DNA of 64,000 nucleotides from Eutreptiella sp. 'Long Island Sound 2002'. Taxonomy: Eukaryota; Euglenozoa; Euglenophyceae; Eutreptiales; Eutreptiaceae. Position 1 is the stretch's first letter. Every line of letters begins with the position of its first letter. The stretch spans positions 120,276,843-120,340,842 of the forward strand of contig OZ038381.1 of assembly GCA_964036045.1 (NCBI GenBank), read 5' to 3'. The notes below the pieces were generated by a model. That model had not been told where the DNA came from, ran no database searches, and saw nothing but the letters and a program-made list of their open reading frames with translations. The position numbers were made by a program, and so were the translations under genes. Below are positions 10,661 through 21,508 of this stretch, one piece after another.

Positions 10661-11583
10661 CGTTGGGCGGAGTGCACGGTATTTGCATGGGCGCAAGAGC
10701 TCAGGGGCATTGACCGTGCAGGGCTTTTGTACACTGGACAATTGCGTGCAGGCACCCTTCCACGGCACCTGGCGCACTTGGCGGCAACGGGGAAGGCTTT
10801 AGCAGCCTCACGCGGCACCATATCAGCGGTCAGCATGGCCGAAAAGCTCCATTTGCTGCGGCCCACCGTATGCCCGATGCATTGGGCCATCGTGGCCGGG
10901 GCTGGTCGTGCATAGGACTCCGAGCTTGGTTAGCAGGTCTGGGGGACCCTGACATGCTCCGCACGATGACCACGGCCGTACACTCGGAGACAGACTTAGC
11001 TGTGCCTGCCCTTGCTGTCCTCAGTGCCTGCCACGGCCTTCGGGTTGGGGAGGTCGGAAGCATCCGCAGGGCCGACATCAACTAGCTGCGCTTGATCAAC
11101 TTATACGATCGCAAGACCAAGAGGCGGTGGATCCCAACCAAGCTAGGAACTTGGGCACAGCGGTGGCGGCAGGCCTTGCTGGCATACGGGGTCGTACAAC
11201 ACACGGCCTAGTAGCTGCCACTCTTCTCGGAGGAGGAACTCGAGCGCCGCATGCACTTCCCGTTGCAGGGTACCCCATGGGTGGGAGTCACCCGGCACGG
11301 CTAGAGACGGCTCTCAGCGGCAGCCATGGTCCCGCTTGGTGCCCCTTTCTCTGCCGTGTGCATCTGGAACAGATGGACCCCGCAACGGCAGCCGTGGGAA
11401 TACCCCTTTCCGGTGCCAGACTAGGAATCCGAGATCCGAGGCCAGACCCCCTGGCCGCATCCGGTCGCAAGCGTCACCACACTACCCCTTCTCCTCGGTT
11501 CACCTTAGGCCTACAAGCGCCCTCGGGCGGCGCATAGCCCCCGGCGCTTCAAGCGAACCTATTTTCATCATGGTCAACAGTGA
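10661..11583 (+). CDS. Tyrosine recombinase of DIRS-like element
   Basis: Phage-integrase-type recombinase that would insert the circular cDNA. The N-terminal SAM-like part is in one frame (contains LPRHLAHLAATGKALAASRG and TISAV). After a frameshift near 10900 the catalytic part contains LAVLSACHGLRVGEVGSIRR, where the arginine of GLRVGE fits the first catalytic Arg, then NLYDRKTKRRWIPTKLGTW with the conserved basic beta strand. Later text (GVTRHG, RRLSAAAMVPLG, WTPQRQPW) may cover the His/Arg and C-terminal region, but the nucleophilic Tyr was not pinned down. Six TAG codons lie in frame (11083, 11209, 11212, 11302, 11422, 11506) with no TAA or TGA until TGATGA at 11581-11586. The RT gene starts 14 nt before this end. 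Confidence 0.6.
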
Positions 11584-13650
11584 TGACGAAGGGGACGACA
11601 CCGACGATGGGGTACTGGGAACCCGTAGCGCGAATCGTGGAGTGGCCTCGGGGGAGGGGAAGGATGTCCGCTCACTCTGGGTCCCCAACAAGACGCGGCA
11701 GAGGCCCCGTCCGCGCGTTCGAGTCAATCTTCACACACCCAAGACCAGCCGGTCCCGCAACAACGTTTCATCCGCACGGCGTTCTCGGCACAAGACACTA
11801 CAACCCGCAAGCGCAAGCCCTCAACCCGGTGCGCCAGCATCGCCGCGCCAGGGGTAGGGCACGGGCAGATGGTCCCCATCCCAGAGCGCCTGCCCAAAGT
11901 GCAAAAAGGCGATAAGTGAGCACATCCTAGATGCAGCGGTTCCGACGGCGGTCCAGGCGTCGGTTGACCACCGCCGGGCGGACAGTTTGCTGCACAGGCG
12001 ATTGGTTGAGTCGTACCACTGGGCCCTCGACAGGCCCAATGGCAACATAGATGACGAAACATTGCTCCACGACGTGCTCCACCACTTGGCGACACATGGC
12101 CCGCGACACCAAGCGTCCTCCCGCCAACTTGGGGATGGGGATGTTGTCAGCATTGAGCTCGTGGGCTAAGGTCCGGGCCCGGCGTGTTCGGTGCAGGTCC
12201 TAGATAACCTTTGGGCCCAATGGGCAGATCCCCATTTTCGGCAAGCGGGCGAGACAACCCCCATGGCACAAGAATCGTCGTGCCCTAAGGTGGCGGCGTT
12301 GCTTCACCGATTGCGTGCTAATGGCCTCATTGACAGAGTCCCCCTGTCGCCAAAAGCCCGCGCACTTTGTTAAGTACAAAGACCTAGCAAAGTGCGCGCT
12401 CATCATTGATATGCAGGCCTTCAATCATGCGTGCTCTTTCAAAGCAAGGCCGTTGCGGCTGCCCTCACTCGAGGGCCTCGCGGGGCTGCTGTGCTCGGTG
12501 CAAGGGGGGACGTGGGGGGCCCGAATTGATCTCAGCAACTGTTATTGGAGCGTGCACCTCCCACCTACGATTGTTGGGGCGGTAGGTGTGGCCGCGGCGG
12601 GCACCACCTACGCCCTAGTTTGTGTGCCGTTTGGTTGCCACCAGACACCTGGCTTGGTGTAGAACCTGATTGCGGCAATACTATTCGAGCTGCCTGCCAC
12701 AGAACTAGTCATCGTTGAGTACCTGGACGACATACTTTTTGTAGGTCGGGACAGCTTGATTACCACCCAAGTGGCCCGTGATACGGCGGCGCATTTGGCC
12801 CGTAAAGGGTTCCTTGTAAGCCCAAGGTCAGTCCTCGATGATGCCTAGTCCCTTACATGGATGGGAAAGCAACTCAGTCTAGATGGGCCTCGTCTTGCGC
12901 ATAAGCCCGAAGGATTGGCTGACATTGTGGGCTGCTAGGTTGCTTTCAGCCTGTCCCACTACACGCGCTAGCACCTGCATAGGCTGCTCGTGCGCATCGG
13001 ATGGCGGGCTCGCCCGGGTTTCTCCGCAAGGTGTTTCCTTGCGGGGGCGCACGTGTGGCTTCGTTTGGGACCTCCTTTTGCGCGTTGTGTGCCTTTTGCC
13101 GCGTGTAGGGGCCTTTTGGAGGCGATTGCGGCGGGGGATAGGGGGTGGGAGCAACAACCGACCGAGGGGCCGGCTATTCGCGTGTACACTGATGCTGCTA
13201 TCTGCCCTTGCGCGCTAGGAGGGTTTTTTGGGGGGAAGTGGAGCTTAGAGGGCCCTGCCTTCCGCAACTGCCCGCAATGGGTCGGTGGCCAGCAATCTGC
13301 TGGGCTGTTTGGGGTAGTGTGTGCGCTCGATGTTGCACGGAGTTATGGCTGTAGGCATCTAGATCTAGTGATGGATAACGTGGGCGCGATAGCCCACACC
13401 CTCTAGGGCCGCGCCGCCACGCTGCTGGTTGCCCAGCAGCGCATTTTGCGTCGCGTCGCGCATCGGCTGCGTTGGCAGGGAGTGTCGGTGGGTTTACAGT
13501 ATGTCGAGAGCGCTCTTAACCCTGCTGATTGTGTCGGCCGCTGGGCTCACGGGGGAGGCGGGTAATGGTTGTGGAGCCAAGGGCAAAGAATAGGGTGTAT
13601 AGCTAGCGACGGGGTCGGGTATGGAGAACCGTAGCGAACCGCGATAAAAG
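11570..13650 (+). CDS. Reverse transcriptase-RNase H of DIRS-like element
   Basis: Starts at ATG 11570 (MVNSDDEGDDTDDG), overlapping the recombinase end. An acidic then basic N-terminus and a CPKCKK pair lead into LLHRLRANGLIDRVPLSPKA. A one-base frameshift follows near 12356. The RT then shows ALIIDMQAFNHACSFKARPL, GARIDLSNCYWSVHLPP (motif A Asp), CVPFGCHQTPGLV (motif B region) and VEYLDDILFVG (motif C LDD). RNase H follows with IRVYTDAAICPCALGGFFGG, LDLVMDNVGAIAHTL and ESALNPADCVGRW. In-frame TAGs at 11855, 12660, 12846, 12936, 12969, 13404 and 13632 and TAAs at 12167 and 13563 interrupt otherwise excellent coding sequence; no TGA occurs. The frame is cut by the non-LTR insertion at 13651 and resumes at 27620. 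Confidence 0.7.
13638..13650 (+). repeat. Target-site duplication, 3' side of non-LTR element
   Basis: ACCGCGATAAAAG, identical to 27620-27632. It is followed directly by ten T on the plus strand, which is the A-tail of the minus-strand element. Confidence 0.85.
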
Positions 13651-13660
13651 TTTTTTTTTT

Positions 13661-13761
13661 ATCAAATAGGCCAGTTCATAATGTGCCAGGGGCCGCTGTG
13701 GGCCAAGTTCGCTGCAGAGTACAAATTTCGGCAAAGCCAGTGTGTGGATACGGGCTGCAGC
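13661..13761 (-). other. 3' untranslated region of non-LTR element
   Basis: About 100 nt between the TGA at 13762 and the A10 tail; no clear AATAAA signal is visible. Confidence 0.5.
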
Positions 13762-16020
13762 TCATGACTGCGCCCCCATGGTTTCCCGTTGGGGTTGTTG
13801 TGGTCGTGTCATTGGAATTTCCCACTCGTTTGGATCCCAGTGCGTTTTGTGGCGTTTTGGTAGGGGCTGCATCGGGACTTCCCACAAGGTGGGGTCACAA
13901 AGTTCTCGCAGCCGTTCCCTTATGACGTATATCGTCTGTCGTGCTTGTCGGGTTGTTTGCCAGTATTGTGTCGTCTTATGTTTGCAGGCGTCATGGTAGC
14001 AGTGTGTCATGCTTGCTAAGTGCTTCTGCTGGCACCACATGTAGAGTTCCTGTCGTAGGTGAAGGTCCAGCAGCTTATTAGTGCCAGCGCGCATCTTCTG
14101 GTACCGCCCGCAGATCAGGAACAGCATTTTTGCATCCGCATACCACCTCCCTGTGTCGTACTTTGCTTGTTCATAGCATTGCCTGCGTATTTGGCACATG
14201 TGTGCGCGTGTGTCGTGCAGTCGTCGTGTTGTCATCTGGTCTTTGATCAGTTTTGTAGCGAGCTTGTGAGAGTCCGTTTTGGCTGCTAGTGTGTTGGTGT
14301 AGTACGTGTGCAAGGTGCGTAGGTGCTGCCGTGCTACCTTAGCGGCGTGTGCCCTATGGTATATGTCGTGTGTTTGCTGTGCGTGTTCTTGTGTCAACCT
14401 GTCAGCTGTCGTTTTGTACTGTTCCCAACGCTGTGCGTCAACGCTTAGACGCCAACGCTTGTGGGTTGGTTCGTCTTGTGCTACGTTAGTTGTTCGTATT
14501 CTTGCTAGCCATGCCACTGCCTCGTTGTCGTTTGCGGCGCGCGCAGCACGGTCCGGGTCGATGGGTTCCGCCGTTGCGACCTCGGTCCTACGTTTGCGTT
14601 TCGTGCCGCTCCGCATGGGCGCCCCGACGTGATTTCGTAGGTTTGGCGGTGTTTCTCGCGGTGGGAGCGCCTGAGCGACGTACTTTGTCAGCCATAGGGG
14701 CGACGGTGGCTGGTGAGGTGTAGGGTCTGCGTATTGCCGTCTTAGTGTTTGGACAGACTGAATCATGGGAAACTGAAAAAGGCCCACCTCCGTCTGTAGT
14801 TTATGCCGTTCCGTGGTGGGTATGGCGTCGATGAGAGACAGTGGTACGAGCAGCCTAGCACAGAGCCAGAGTTCTTGGCTGTTGGCCGTTTGCTGCCATT
14901 GGTAGGTGTGTTGGGCCCAATCAGTGTAGCTCCTGCGCCACAGGTCCCAGAAATCACCCTAGGCGGGACAGTAAGGCAGTCTCGATTGCACTGATGCTCC
15001 GTGTTGCTGGCCACACTGGGAGCATAGGGTGGGTGTTCGTTCCCAAGGGGCACCTACTCCCCACCACCTTACCGGCCCCCACGGCCATGGTGTCCACGCA
15101 TTGCGTTTGTAGTGTTTCATGGGGAGCCAGCTCACCAAGTGCACCTCTGGTGTGTGTTTTTGTCTACGCACTTGCATAATCCATGCCTTGGCAGGCGTGG
15201 GCATGATTTGTCCGGTGATGACAATATCATGGGGTTGTGGTTGTTGGGAGTCCATGGGCAGGTTGTCGCCCATATTGGCAAGGGCATTGGAGTGGTTGTT
15301 CCCCTGTATGTCCTGGTAGTCTTTATACGTGGTGGCTTGTTCTAGGGTACGATGTCCCGGAGTCCAGCGTATCGTCAGTCGTTTCGAGGAGGTGTTAAGA
15401 TAACCTATGTCGCAGTAGTCTTGGTCTTTGACCACTCCTTTGCGTTTTATAGGTGTGGCTTTCACCACACTCTGGTTGTCAAGTATGATGTCGTCCCCTG
15501 GACTGGCGAGTTCAGAGCCCAACGCGCAAGCAATTGTCTCGGCCCGATATACTTGCTGAGGCCCATGTACCCGAAAAGCTGCTCGGTAGGTCCTGTTGTA
15601 TATACCCCCTCCCGCTCGTCCGTGTCGTTTCGACCCGTCTGTATACCACCGTGTGGTGGTAGGTTCACCCGTGTAGTGTACGGGGATCCCGTCGGTCTTC
15701 TGCTGGTGGGGTAGCGCCTGACAAACCTGGTGGGTTTCCTCAGGGGTTGGTTGGTCTGGCGGGTTCATCCAGCCGTAGTCGAGACGGTTTGTCGCCGGCC
15801 GTGTCTTTCCTGCGTGTGTCTCTTGATCCTCCTCCGAGCTCTCCGAGTCGTATAGGCCCACCGACAGGGGCCGATGTTGGCTGCGTTGGGATATACGTTG
15901 ACCCACCGTGCTCCCTATGGCTCGGACAGCGTCAATGTATTTCTATTGGGTTGCGGTGAGCTGTTGTGAAGGGCCGTTATTCTGCAGTTCTTGCTTCGCT
16001 TTTGTGACCCACCAGGTGAT
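13762..16020 (-). CDS. RNase H and long C-terminal domain of non-LTR ORF2
   Basis: Reading frame from 16020 to TGA 13762 with TAGs at 15943 and 14959. RNase H motifs: TRWYTDGSKRHGRAGGGIY (first Asp), YRAETIACALGSELA (Glu), IILDNQSVVK (Asp) and IRWTPGHRTLE (His). The last carboxylate region reads GNNHSNALANMG where Asp is usual, so activity is doubtful. A CSQCGQQHG...YCPA cysteine cluster follows; TAG 14959 separates YCPA from GDFWDLWRRSYTDWAQ in perfect frame, which strongly suggests the TAG is sense. The remaining roughly 340 residues (contains KTTADRLTQEHAQQTHDIYH) are Arg/Gln/His-rich, probably helical, and unlike known LINE tails. Upstream, the frame joins the RT frame by a one-base shift near 15990. 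Confidence 0.7.
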
Positions 16021-17569
16021 CTAGCACCACCATGACTGATGGAGGCCCAATTCCCCTGTCGCTGAGGTTGGTAGTCAGCCGGTGTTTGTTCATTTGTTGT
16101 TCTATCCCGGGTGTGTCCCTGATGTACTGTAGTAGTATGTCATCCCGGTGTGCGATCCGTGTCCTGTTCCCGAGGAAAAGCCCTCTGTAAGTCCATCGGG
16201 GGATGAGGATGGCGTTTATGATGGCCACCTTTTCGTAAGCGTTTAGCGGTAGAGTCCTATATGCCGCTACGTCGTGGCGCAGTTGCGTGGTGATCATGTC
16301 CCATGCTGTGTCTTCTTGTGTGGCGTGAACGAGAACGTGCCCCAGATACGTCATTATGGGTGACCGCACGGGGATGAGCTGGTGCTACCATGTGATGGGT
16401 GTTAGGTTGTAGTCCTTAGCCCAGTAGTACACTTCAGTTTTGTCCTTGTTGAATCGTAGCCCCATTGTGTAAGGCACATCGTGGAGTGTATCTAAGATGT
16501 GTAGTATTCTTTCCTCCGTGGGTGCACGCACTGCAATGTCATCTACGAACACGTATAGTTGGGCTCCCGGGCACCGCTCTTTGGTTTCACGTAGGAGTAT
16601 GTCGTAGTATAAGAGAAACAGTGTTGGGGAGAGGGGGCACCCCTCCTTCATACCCCTGGTGGGACGGATGGGAAGGTCCCTTCCGTGCAGGGTCAATACA
16701 GCTGGTGTGTGCTCGTATATTTCCCCCAGCATCCGGATGATGTTTTCTGGTGCTCCTGCCTCCTTGACGATCCCAGTCAGCATTGGTCGAGGGACTGAGG
16801 GGAATGTTTTGGCCACATCAAGGAGGGCCACGTACCCGTCTTGTGCATATAGGTCGTTAAGTAGCTTCGTGGCTAGGGTCGTGCTGTTTTGGCCCTGTGC
16901 GGCGCCATGTTGTATGTTTAGTAGTCCGGGGGTCATGGTCCTAGATATACGGGTCAGGAGGAGGCGTGTGAGTATGCTATATATGGCTGTGGATACGTAG
17001 ATCGGCCTGTAGTTTCGTGGATCATGGGGGTCTTTCTTTTTATATATGAGCACTACCCTTGACTACAGCCATGCCACTGGGATGTTTTGTCCGTTCCAAA
17101 CAGCGATGATTGCCTGGTATAGTTGTACGTGGTTAGGTAGGTGTCGGAGCAAGTGCGGAGGTACACCATCGGGTCCGGCAGATTTATTCTTTGGTGCCCG
17201 TAGGCACCGCAGGTACTCCTCATATGTTGGGGTTGTGGTGTTCCATGTGTGGTGTCGTACATGTTTCCGTATTAGTCGTCGGCACGCGTCCTCGTCGTAT
17301 GTTGGGTCGCCCGCAAAGTGGTTGAAGACGTGCTGTGTCCCTCCTATCGGAGGCTGTGGCGTGTCTTGAGCTATGAGTCCGGTGCGCCATCTTTTGACCA
17401 TTTTATAGAAGTAGCCTGATCTGTGCACAGCTACACGGCGCAGTTTGCCGATTTGCTTCCGTATGTGTTGCTCTTGTGCCTCCCCGTATTCGCGTAACTG
17501 TGCCGTGGGGTCCGTGGTTTCCAACCAGGTGGCGCTGGCCGATGTCTTGGTGCGTGTGGGTTGTCGTGG
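15977..17569 (-). CDS. Reverse transcriptase domain of non-LTR ORF2
   Basis: RT fingers and palm on the minus strand. APKNKSAGPDGVPPHLLRHL precedes the core; TAG 17063 falls between IPVAWL and SRVVLIYKKKDPHDPRNYRP, a place where LINE RTs have an ordinary residue. Motif A is YVALLDVAKTFPSV, motif B RGMKEGCPLSPTLFLLYYD, and motif C QLYVFVDDIAVRA, so the catalytic aspartates are present. A second TAG (16385) splits LTPITW from HQLIPVRSPIMTYLGHV, again without loss of frame. The frame ends in a TAA at 15977, where a one-base shift leads into the RNase H frame. The upstream limit is a TGA at 17570. No clade can be named without a tree. Confidence 0.75.
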
Positions 17570-17633
17570 TCAGCCGTGTGTGCTATCGCCGATAGGATGC
17601 GCCGTGCTGTGTGCAGGGGTGGGTCGGTGTTCT

Positions 17634-18653
17634 TTACGGGTAGTGTGGATATGGAGTTGGTAAACCGATGGAAGTGTGTGGTATACCACTTCGTGACCGT
17701 GGGCTGCGGTTTCCTGCGAGGTGGGTCGGGGCCCCTATCCTCCGGCGGATCCCAAGTAGGACCAGAGCATGGTCCGATATGGGCATTTGTATGGTGTCAT
17801 AGTAGGTCCAGGGTATGTTGGGTATCTGTTGCCTGATTATTATGGCGTCCAGGCGACGTGGTCGTCCATGCCTTGGTCTGCGGGTGTAGTACTGTCGGGG
17901 CTCGGGTGGTTTGCTACTTGCGTGTAATCGGTCGAGGAACAAGCCGTTGGCAAGGTCTTCCTGCCACGGGCCTGTCGGGTTTGATGACCAAATATCATCG
18001 TTGTAATCCCCCATTATAATGTCATAAGGTTGGAGGGACTGCAGGAATAGGTCTACCTCTTGCTTGTCCTGGCGGTTGAATTCGGAGTACACGCAGGCTA
18101 TGGTCCGGCGGGGGCTATTGGGGAGCTGCATCCTGATGGCCCCTGCTAAACCGTTAGGTGAGTATAACGTTTCGAGTATGTGGGGGACCACAGTGTTGCG
18201 GACGATGAATGCTACCCGTGGTTCGGTCCCAGGCGCAGCGCAGCACTTGTAATTGTTGTTGAGTGCTGTTGTGGCTGCCTCCGGCATAGGGAAACAAGGG
18301 TTATATTCCTGAATGCCGCAGAGGTCGATCCGGCACTGACTGATTAGGTGGAGAGCACTGGCCTAGCGTTGTAGGTTGACAGAGCCTTGTGCTCCTTGTA
18401 TGTTCCAGGTGGCCAGTTTCATGTCGTGGTCCTTTGCGGTGGTCGTGTCGTCTCGGCTGTAGTACCGCCGATTTGTGTTGACCACCAGGTGTTGTGCGTA
18501 TTCCTCTATGTCGAGCGGTCGGACGGGGGGTCCCGGCACGTCCCGGCACCCGCGCCGGACCTGGTATATCCTTCGGTGTCCGGGGTTGGGGTGGACATCT
18601 CCGCATTGGAGGACCCAGTTGTTGTTGTACCGTGTGTTGTGAGAGCTGGTCAC
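17634..18653 (-). CDS. APE-type endonuclease of non-LTR ORF2 with 2A-like leader
   Basis: Begins with a 2A-like motif (VLQCGDVHPNPGH; 18576-18605) in which the final Pro is His. Similar motifs precede the endonuclease in some invertebrate non-LTR elements, but a terminal His should prevent ribosome skipping. The apurinic-endonuclease fold follows: MKLATWNIQGAQG, then TAG 18363, then HLISQCRIDLCGIQEYN (catalytic Glu), RVAFIVRNTVV, YDIIMGDYNDD (GDxN), RPRRLDAIIIR and QMPISDHALVLLG (SDH). All signature residues are kept. The TAG between NLQR and ASALHLI is consistent with Gln. The frame has no ATG before MKLATW, so it is probably reached from upstream by frameshift or as a polyprotein. It ends at TAA 17634. 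Confidence 0.75.
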
Positions 18654-18949
18654 CGTAGTGATGGATACCGGTGCGCAGAGTAGCGGCTTGGCACCCCAGT
18701 GTCAGGGGCGGTCGGGGTGCGGAAAAAGCAGGCGATATAGAGGAAGAGCAGGCAGGGCCGCCACATTTGGTAGTGGGGGGTTGGGCCCCGTGTATTGCCG
18801 TGCCGGTGTCGAAGCGGCGGGGTGTATCGCCTGCGTACTCTGCGTATCACAGGGAGCAGATAAACCGGTCCCTTTGTATGTGTAGTGGGCACCAAGAGTA
18901 GGAGGAGGGCCGTTATGGCGATGAAGGGCATGAGGAACAGGCACCTCAC
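18650..18949 (-). CDS. Hydrophobic (signal/transmembrane) protein of non-LTR element
   Basis: A 99-codon minus-strand frame overlapping the end of the Lys-rich frame. The first ATG (18931) gives MPFIAITALLLLLVPTTHT, a typical signal peptide or membrane anchor; a second hydrophobic stretch, CLLFLYIACFF, lies near 18720. The frame ends TGA at 18650, overlapping the start of the endonuclease frame. Not recognised. It could be a membrane-targeting peptide or a chance open frame. The tandem duplication junction at 18873/35370 cuts through it, so copy 2 lacks its C-terminal part. Confidence 0.35.
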   Translation of the reverse strand: MRCLFLMPFIAITALLLLLVPTTHTKGPVYLLPVIRRVRRRYTPPLRHRHGNTRGPTPHYQMWRPCLLFLYIACFFRTPTAPDTGVPSRYSAHRYPSLR

Positions 18950-19239
18950 TTTTTTCCTTTGCCCTGCGGGGTTTTTGACGGCCCCTTCCCTTTCCCTTTG
19001 TGTTTAGTGTCGGCGGTGAAGGCAGCCGTACCGTCTGCTTGCTGGTTGGTTTGTGGTGATGTAGGTGTTGCCTTCTTTTTTTTGGGTGGCGGTGTTGTCT
19101 CTGTGGGGGTTTTTTGCGGCGTTTTGTTGTGGGCTTTCGTTTTGTGTGCCTGCTGTGGCAGTCGTGGGTGTGCGGTTGTGGATTTGGCTGGTTTGACGGG
19201 TTGTTGGTCGTGTGGTCCATCCGTGTCCATGGTGGCCAA
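18946..19239 (-). CDS. Lys-rich basic tail protein of non-LTR element
   Basis: 97 residues from ATG 19239 to TGA 18946, dominated by Lys, Thr, Pro and Gln and ending KGKGPSKTPQGKGKK. The frame is open further upstream (reads EAILTELGHTNDDVTP) and overlaps the end of the 636-residue frame at 19304, so it may be its C-terminal extension reached by a one-base shift. Such basic tails often bind RNA. It is conserved at 35443-35736 with one substitution near its middle (Gln to His). Confidence 0.45.
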   Translation of the reverse strand: MATMDTDGPHDQQPVKPAKSTTAHPRLPQQAHKTKAHNKTPQKTPTETTPPPKKKKATPTSPQTNQQADGTAAFTADTKHKGKGKGPSKTPQGKGKK

Positions 19240-19303
19240 GTGTGGGTGGAGGTCCGTTGGTGTGACGTCGTCGTTGGTATGGCCGAGTTCTGTCAGGATG
19301 GCC

Positions 19304-21508
19304 TCATCCCACGTTGATGGGTTCAGGTTCTGCGCGTAGCTGTTTTTCCCTGTTGATTTCCCTGATGATTCGTTCTGTCATCATATCTGCTCCCCGCTGG
19401 GTTCCTGCCTTCACTCGTCTCCGGAAGGCCGCATCGTCACCCGTCTCGTGTGGCATTTTGTGTGAGAGCATCTGGTCGATGGGCACTGTTACTTGTGTGT
19501 CCGTGTTATCGTCTCCTAGCGTTGTGTGGACATACTCACCGGGTGCTACTCCGATGTATTGTCCAGCGCTGAGGGCCACTGCCGTGGCATGTTGGTATTG
19601 GAGTGAGGCGCAGGTGCAGCCTGCATCGCTCCACATGTTGGGTTCTGGCTTCCAATTGCTCCAACATCCAAAGAAGGATGCCACGACTTTCGCCGTGTCG
19701 TCTCCTGCGCCCTGTGTCCACCCTACCAACACCGTCGTGGCGTCGCTTCTGGTCGGTTTTGGTGGCCGCTTGATGTCCCTGGAGCGGCTTGTGGACTGTG
19801 TCCAATTGTTGCGATTGAGTATGACATTGGTCATTACGTGGCCCAGTTCATAGCTTTTCATGTCCTTCATTAGTTGGGCAATCAAGCGTCGGTGAGCGTC
19901 GGGGTGGAACTGTATCAGGAGGCGGTAAGAATCTACTGGCCGGAATCCCTTAAGGAAGGATGCTATGCTCCTTCCTAGCTCCAGCTGTTCCCTGTCTATG
20001 TCGTCCAGGATTTCCTGTACCGACGTTATTTTGTCTTCTTTATGTTCTGTGTATTGTTGCCTCAGGATGTACAGGCTCTCGTAGTCGTTTTCGGTGAGCC
20101 AGTAGGGTCCGGGGTTGCCGGCGCTTTCCTCTTCCTGTTTTATGGCTTGTAGTGCCTGCGTCAGCCGGGGCAGCAGTTGCATGGGCAGGTGCAGTCTCCA
20201 GGCGTGTGACCCACTTTGCCCTGCGGTGTGTTCCGAGGCGCACTTCCACCAAAAGTTGTTGTGTGGGTCCTTGCTTGCTATGGTGGATGCGACGTCAGAC
20301 TGGTGGCCGTTGATTGGTTTCATAAATGCGTCTCGCGTCCTAATGCTAGTTTCCGGTGGGCACTCCACTACGACTGTAGTTTTGGCCGGTTCAGGTTGTA
20401 GTGTGTCTGTGCGGTCTTGCAGTCCCACTTGTATGGGTGTGCCCTTCGTGAGTGCGTAAGATTTGTGTGCGGGCTCGTGTCCCATCTTTATAGTGTTGTC
20501 CGGGAGTAGGACCATGATGGGTTTGCGTTGTAGGTGGTCGACTAAGGTGTCCTGTTCTGGGGACCGCTTGCGTACTGGGAATTTGTCGAATTGGTATACA
20601 CCTCTGACATAGCGAGCTAGCTTCCGTAGTGGAGCACGGTGGAGGCAATCCATGCGGTAGGTCTGCAGTGCTGTGGTATCATGTCGGTCCGCTTCGTATG
20701 CCAGGATCAGTTCCTTGGCCCCTGGGTCGCTGAGCGCCCGCAGGATTTGGTCGACCCGTTCGTCCTCACTTCCGCCCCATTCCGTTTGTATGGCTGCACG
20801 TTGCATCCGTCGGTCATGGTTGCGGCGGGTCCCGGTTGCCTGTGGCAGTAGCAGGTATGTCTTGTTCCATATGTTTGGGTTCCCTTCATGGTCGGCTTCT
20901 GTGTGCACTGTGTACCGTTGTGCCTCGGCCATCTCCGATACTGTGTGTATACCGTCGGAGTCTGCCTCATGCATCACCGTCATGACGTTACGCAGCTTAC
21001 GTTGCGCAAACAGGGGGAGTTGGTAGGTGTTCCTGTCATACCATACCCCTTCTTGTGTTTGAGGCCTTATGTGTTCTGCGGTCACCGTACAGTTGGGGTG
21101 CTTTGTTAGGTACGCTTTCAGTCTGGTTTGCACGTCGTACAAGACTGGGGCTTTCAGTGTGTCTTGTTCTGCTGTTGTCATTGGTTGCTGCGGCGTGCCC
21201 GTATTGAGTTTCACTAGTTCTTCTACGAGCTAGTATTCCGTTGGTGTGTGTATGGGTAGTTTGTCCAGGGGGTTATTGCCGTCTTCGTGGAATGTGTATG
21301 CCTGTGTATCCTCCTGGGGGGGAGGGGGGGAGTAGCTAAACCTGTTTGCGTGGTGGTCGGGTGGTGTGTTAGGTTCCCCGTTCTGGGGGGATTCCCGTGC
21401 CGTGGTATCCTCTAATGGGGGGTGTGGGTTTGTATCGAGGGTGTCCGGGGGGTTTTCCTCTGCCTCCCACGGGTGTCTGCGTTGGTATGTGGTCCAGATG
21501 TATTTCTT
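19304..21508 (-). CDS. Large conserved protein of unknown function (636+ residues)
   Basis: The longest intact minus-strand frame, ending TGA at 19304. It is open from 21508 if TAG 21230 is read as sense: upstream text FSYSPPPPQEDTQAYTFHED and KLPIHTPTEY runs directly into LVEELVKLNTG. No family was recognised. Recognisable text includes RSIASFLKGFRPVDSYRLLI and SFFGCWSNWKPEPNMWSDAG. It sits where ORF1/Gag-like proteins lie in LINEs, so RNA packaging is a guess. The tandem copy (35801-38005) is intact with only a handful of differences, a pattern compatible with recent duplication. No zinc knuckle is visible. Confidence 0.7.

Larger units (their letters stand above)
9354..13650 (+). mobile_element. 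DIRS-like tyrosine-recombinase retrotransposon
   Basis: Order on the plus strand: Gag with zinc knuckles (9354-10608), tyrosine recombinase (10661-11583), then RT-RNase H starting with ATG at 11570, overlapping the recombinase end. No LTRs and no DDE integrase were found, as expected for DIRS/PAT/kangaroo-type elements. Termini were not identified: the right part is interrupted at 13651 by a non-LTR retrotransposon, and sequence resumes at 27620. All three genes carry in-frame TAG/TAA codons, 22 in the frames chosen, and no internal TGA, while the Gag and recombinase frames stop at TGA. Three one-base frameshifts (near 10171, 10900 and 12356) show this copy is old or contains sequencing errors. 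Confidence 0.75.

Noticed and set aside
9354-13650. Simple explanation that all stops are decay of a dead DIRS-like element
   Set aside because: Not excluded, but the complete absence of in-frame TGA, the TGA ends of the Gag and recombinase frames, and the same pattern in an unrelated element make decay alone less likely than sense UAR codons.
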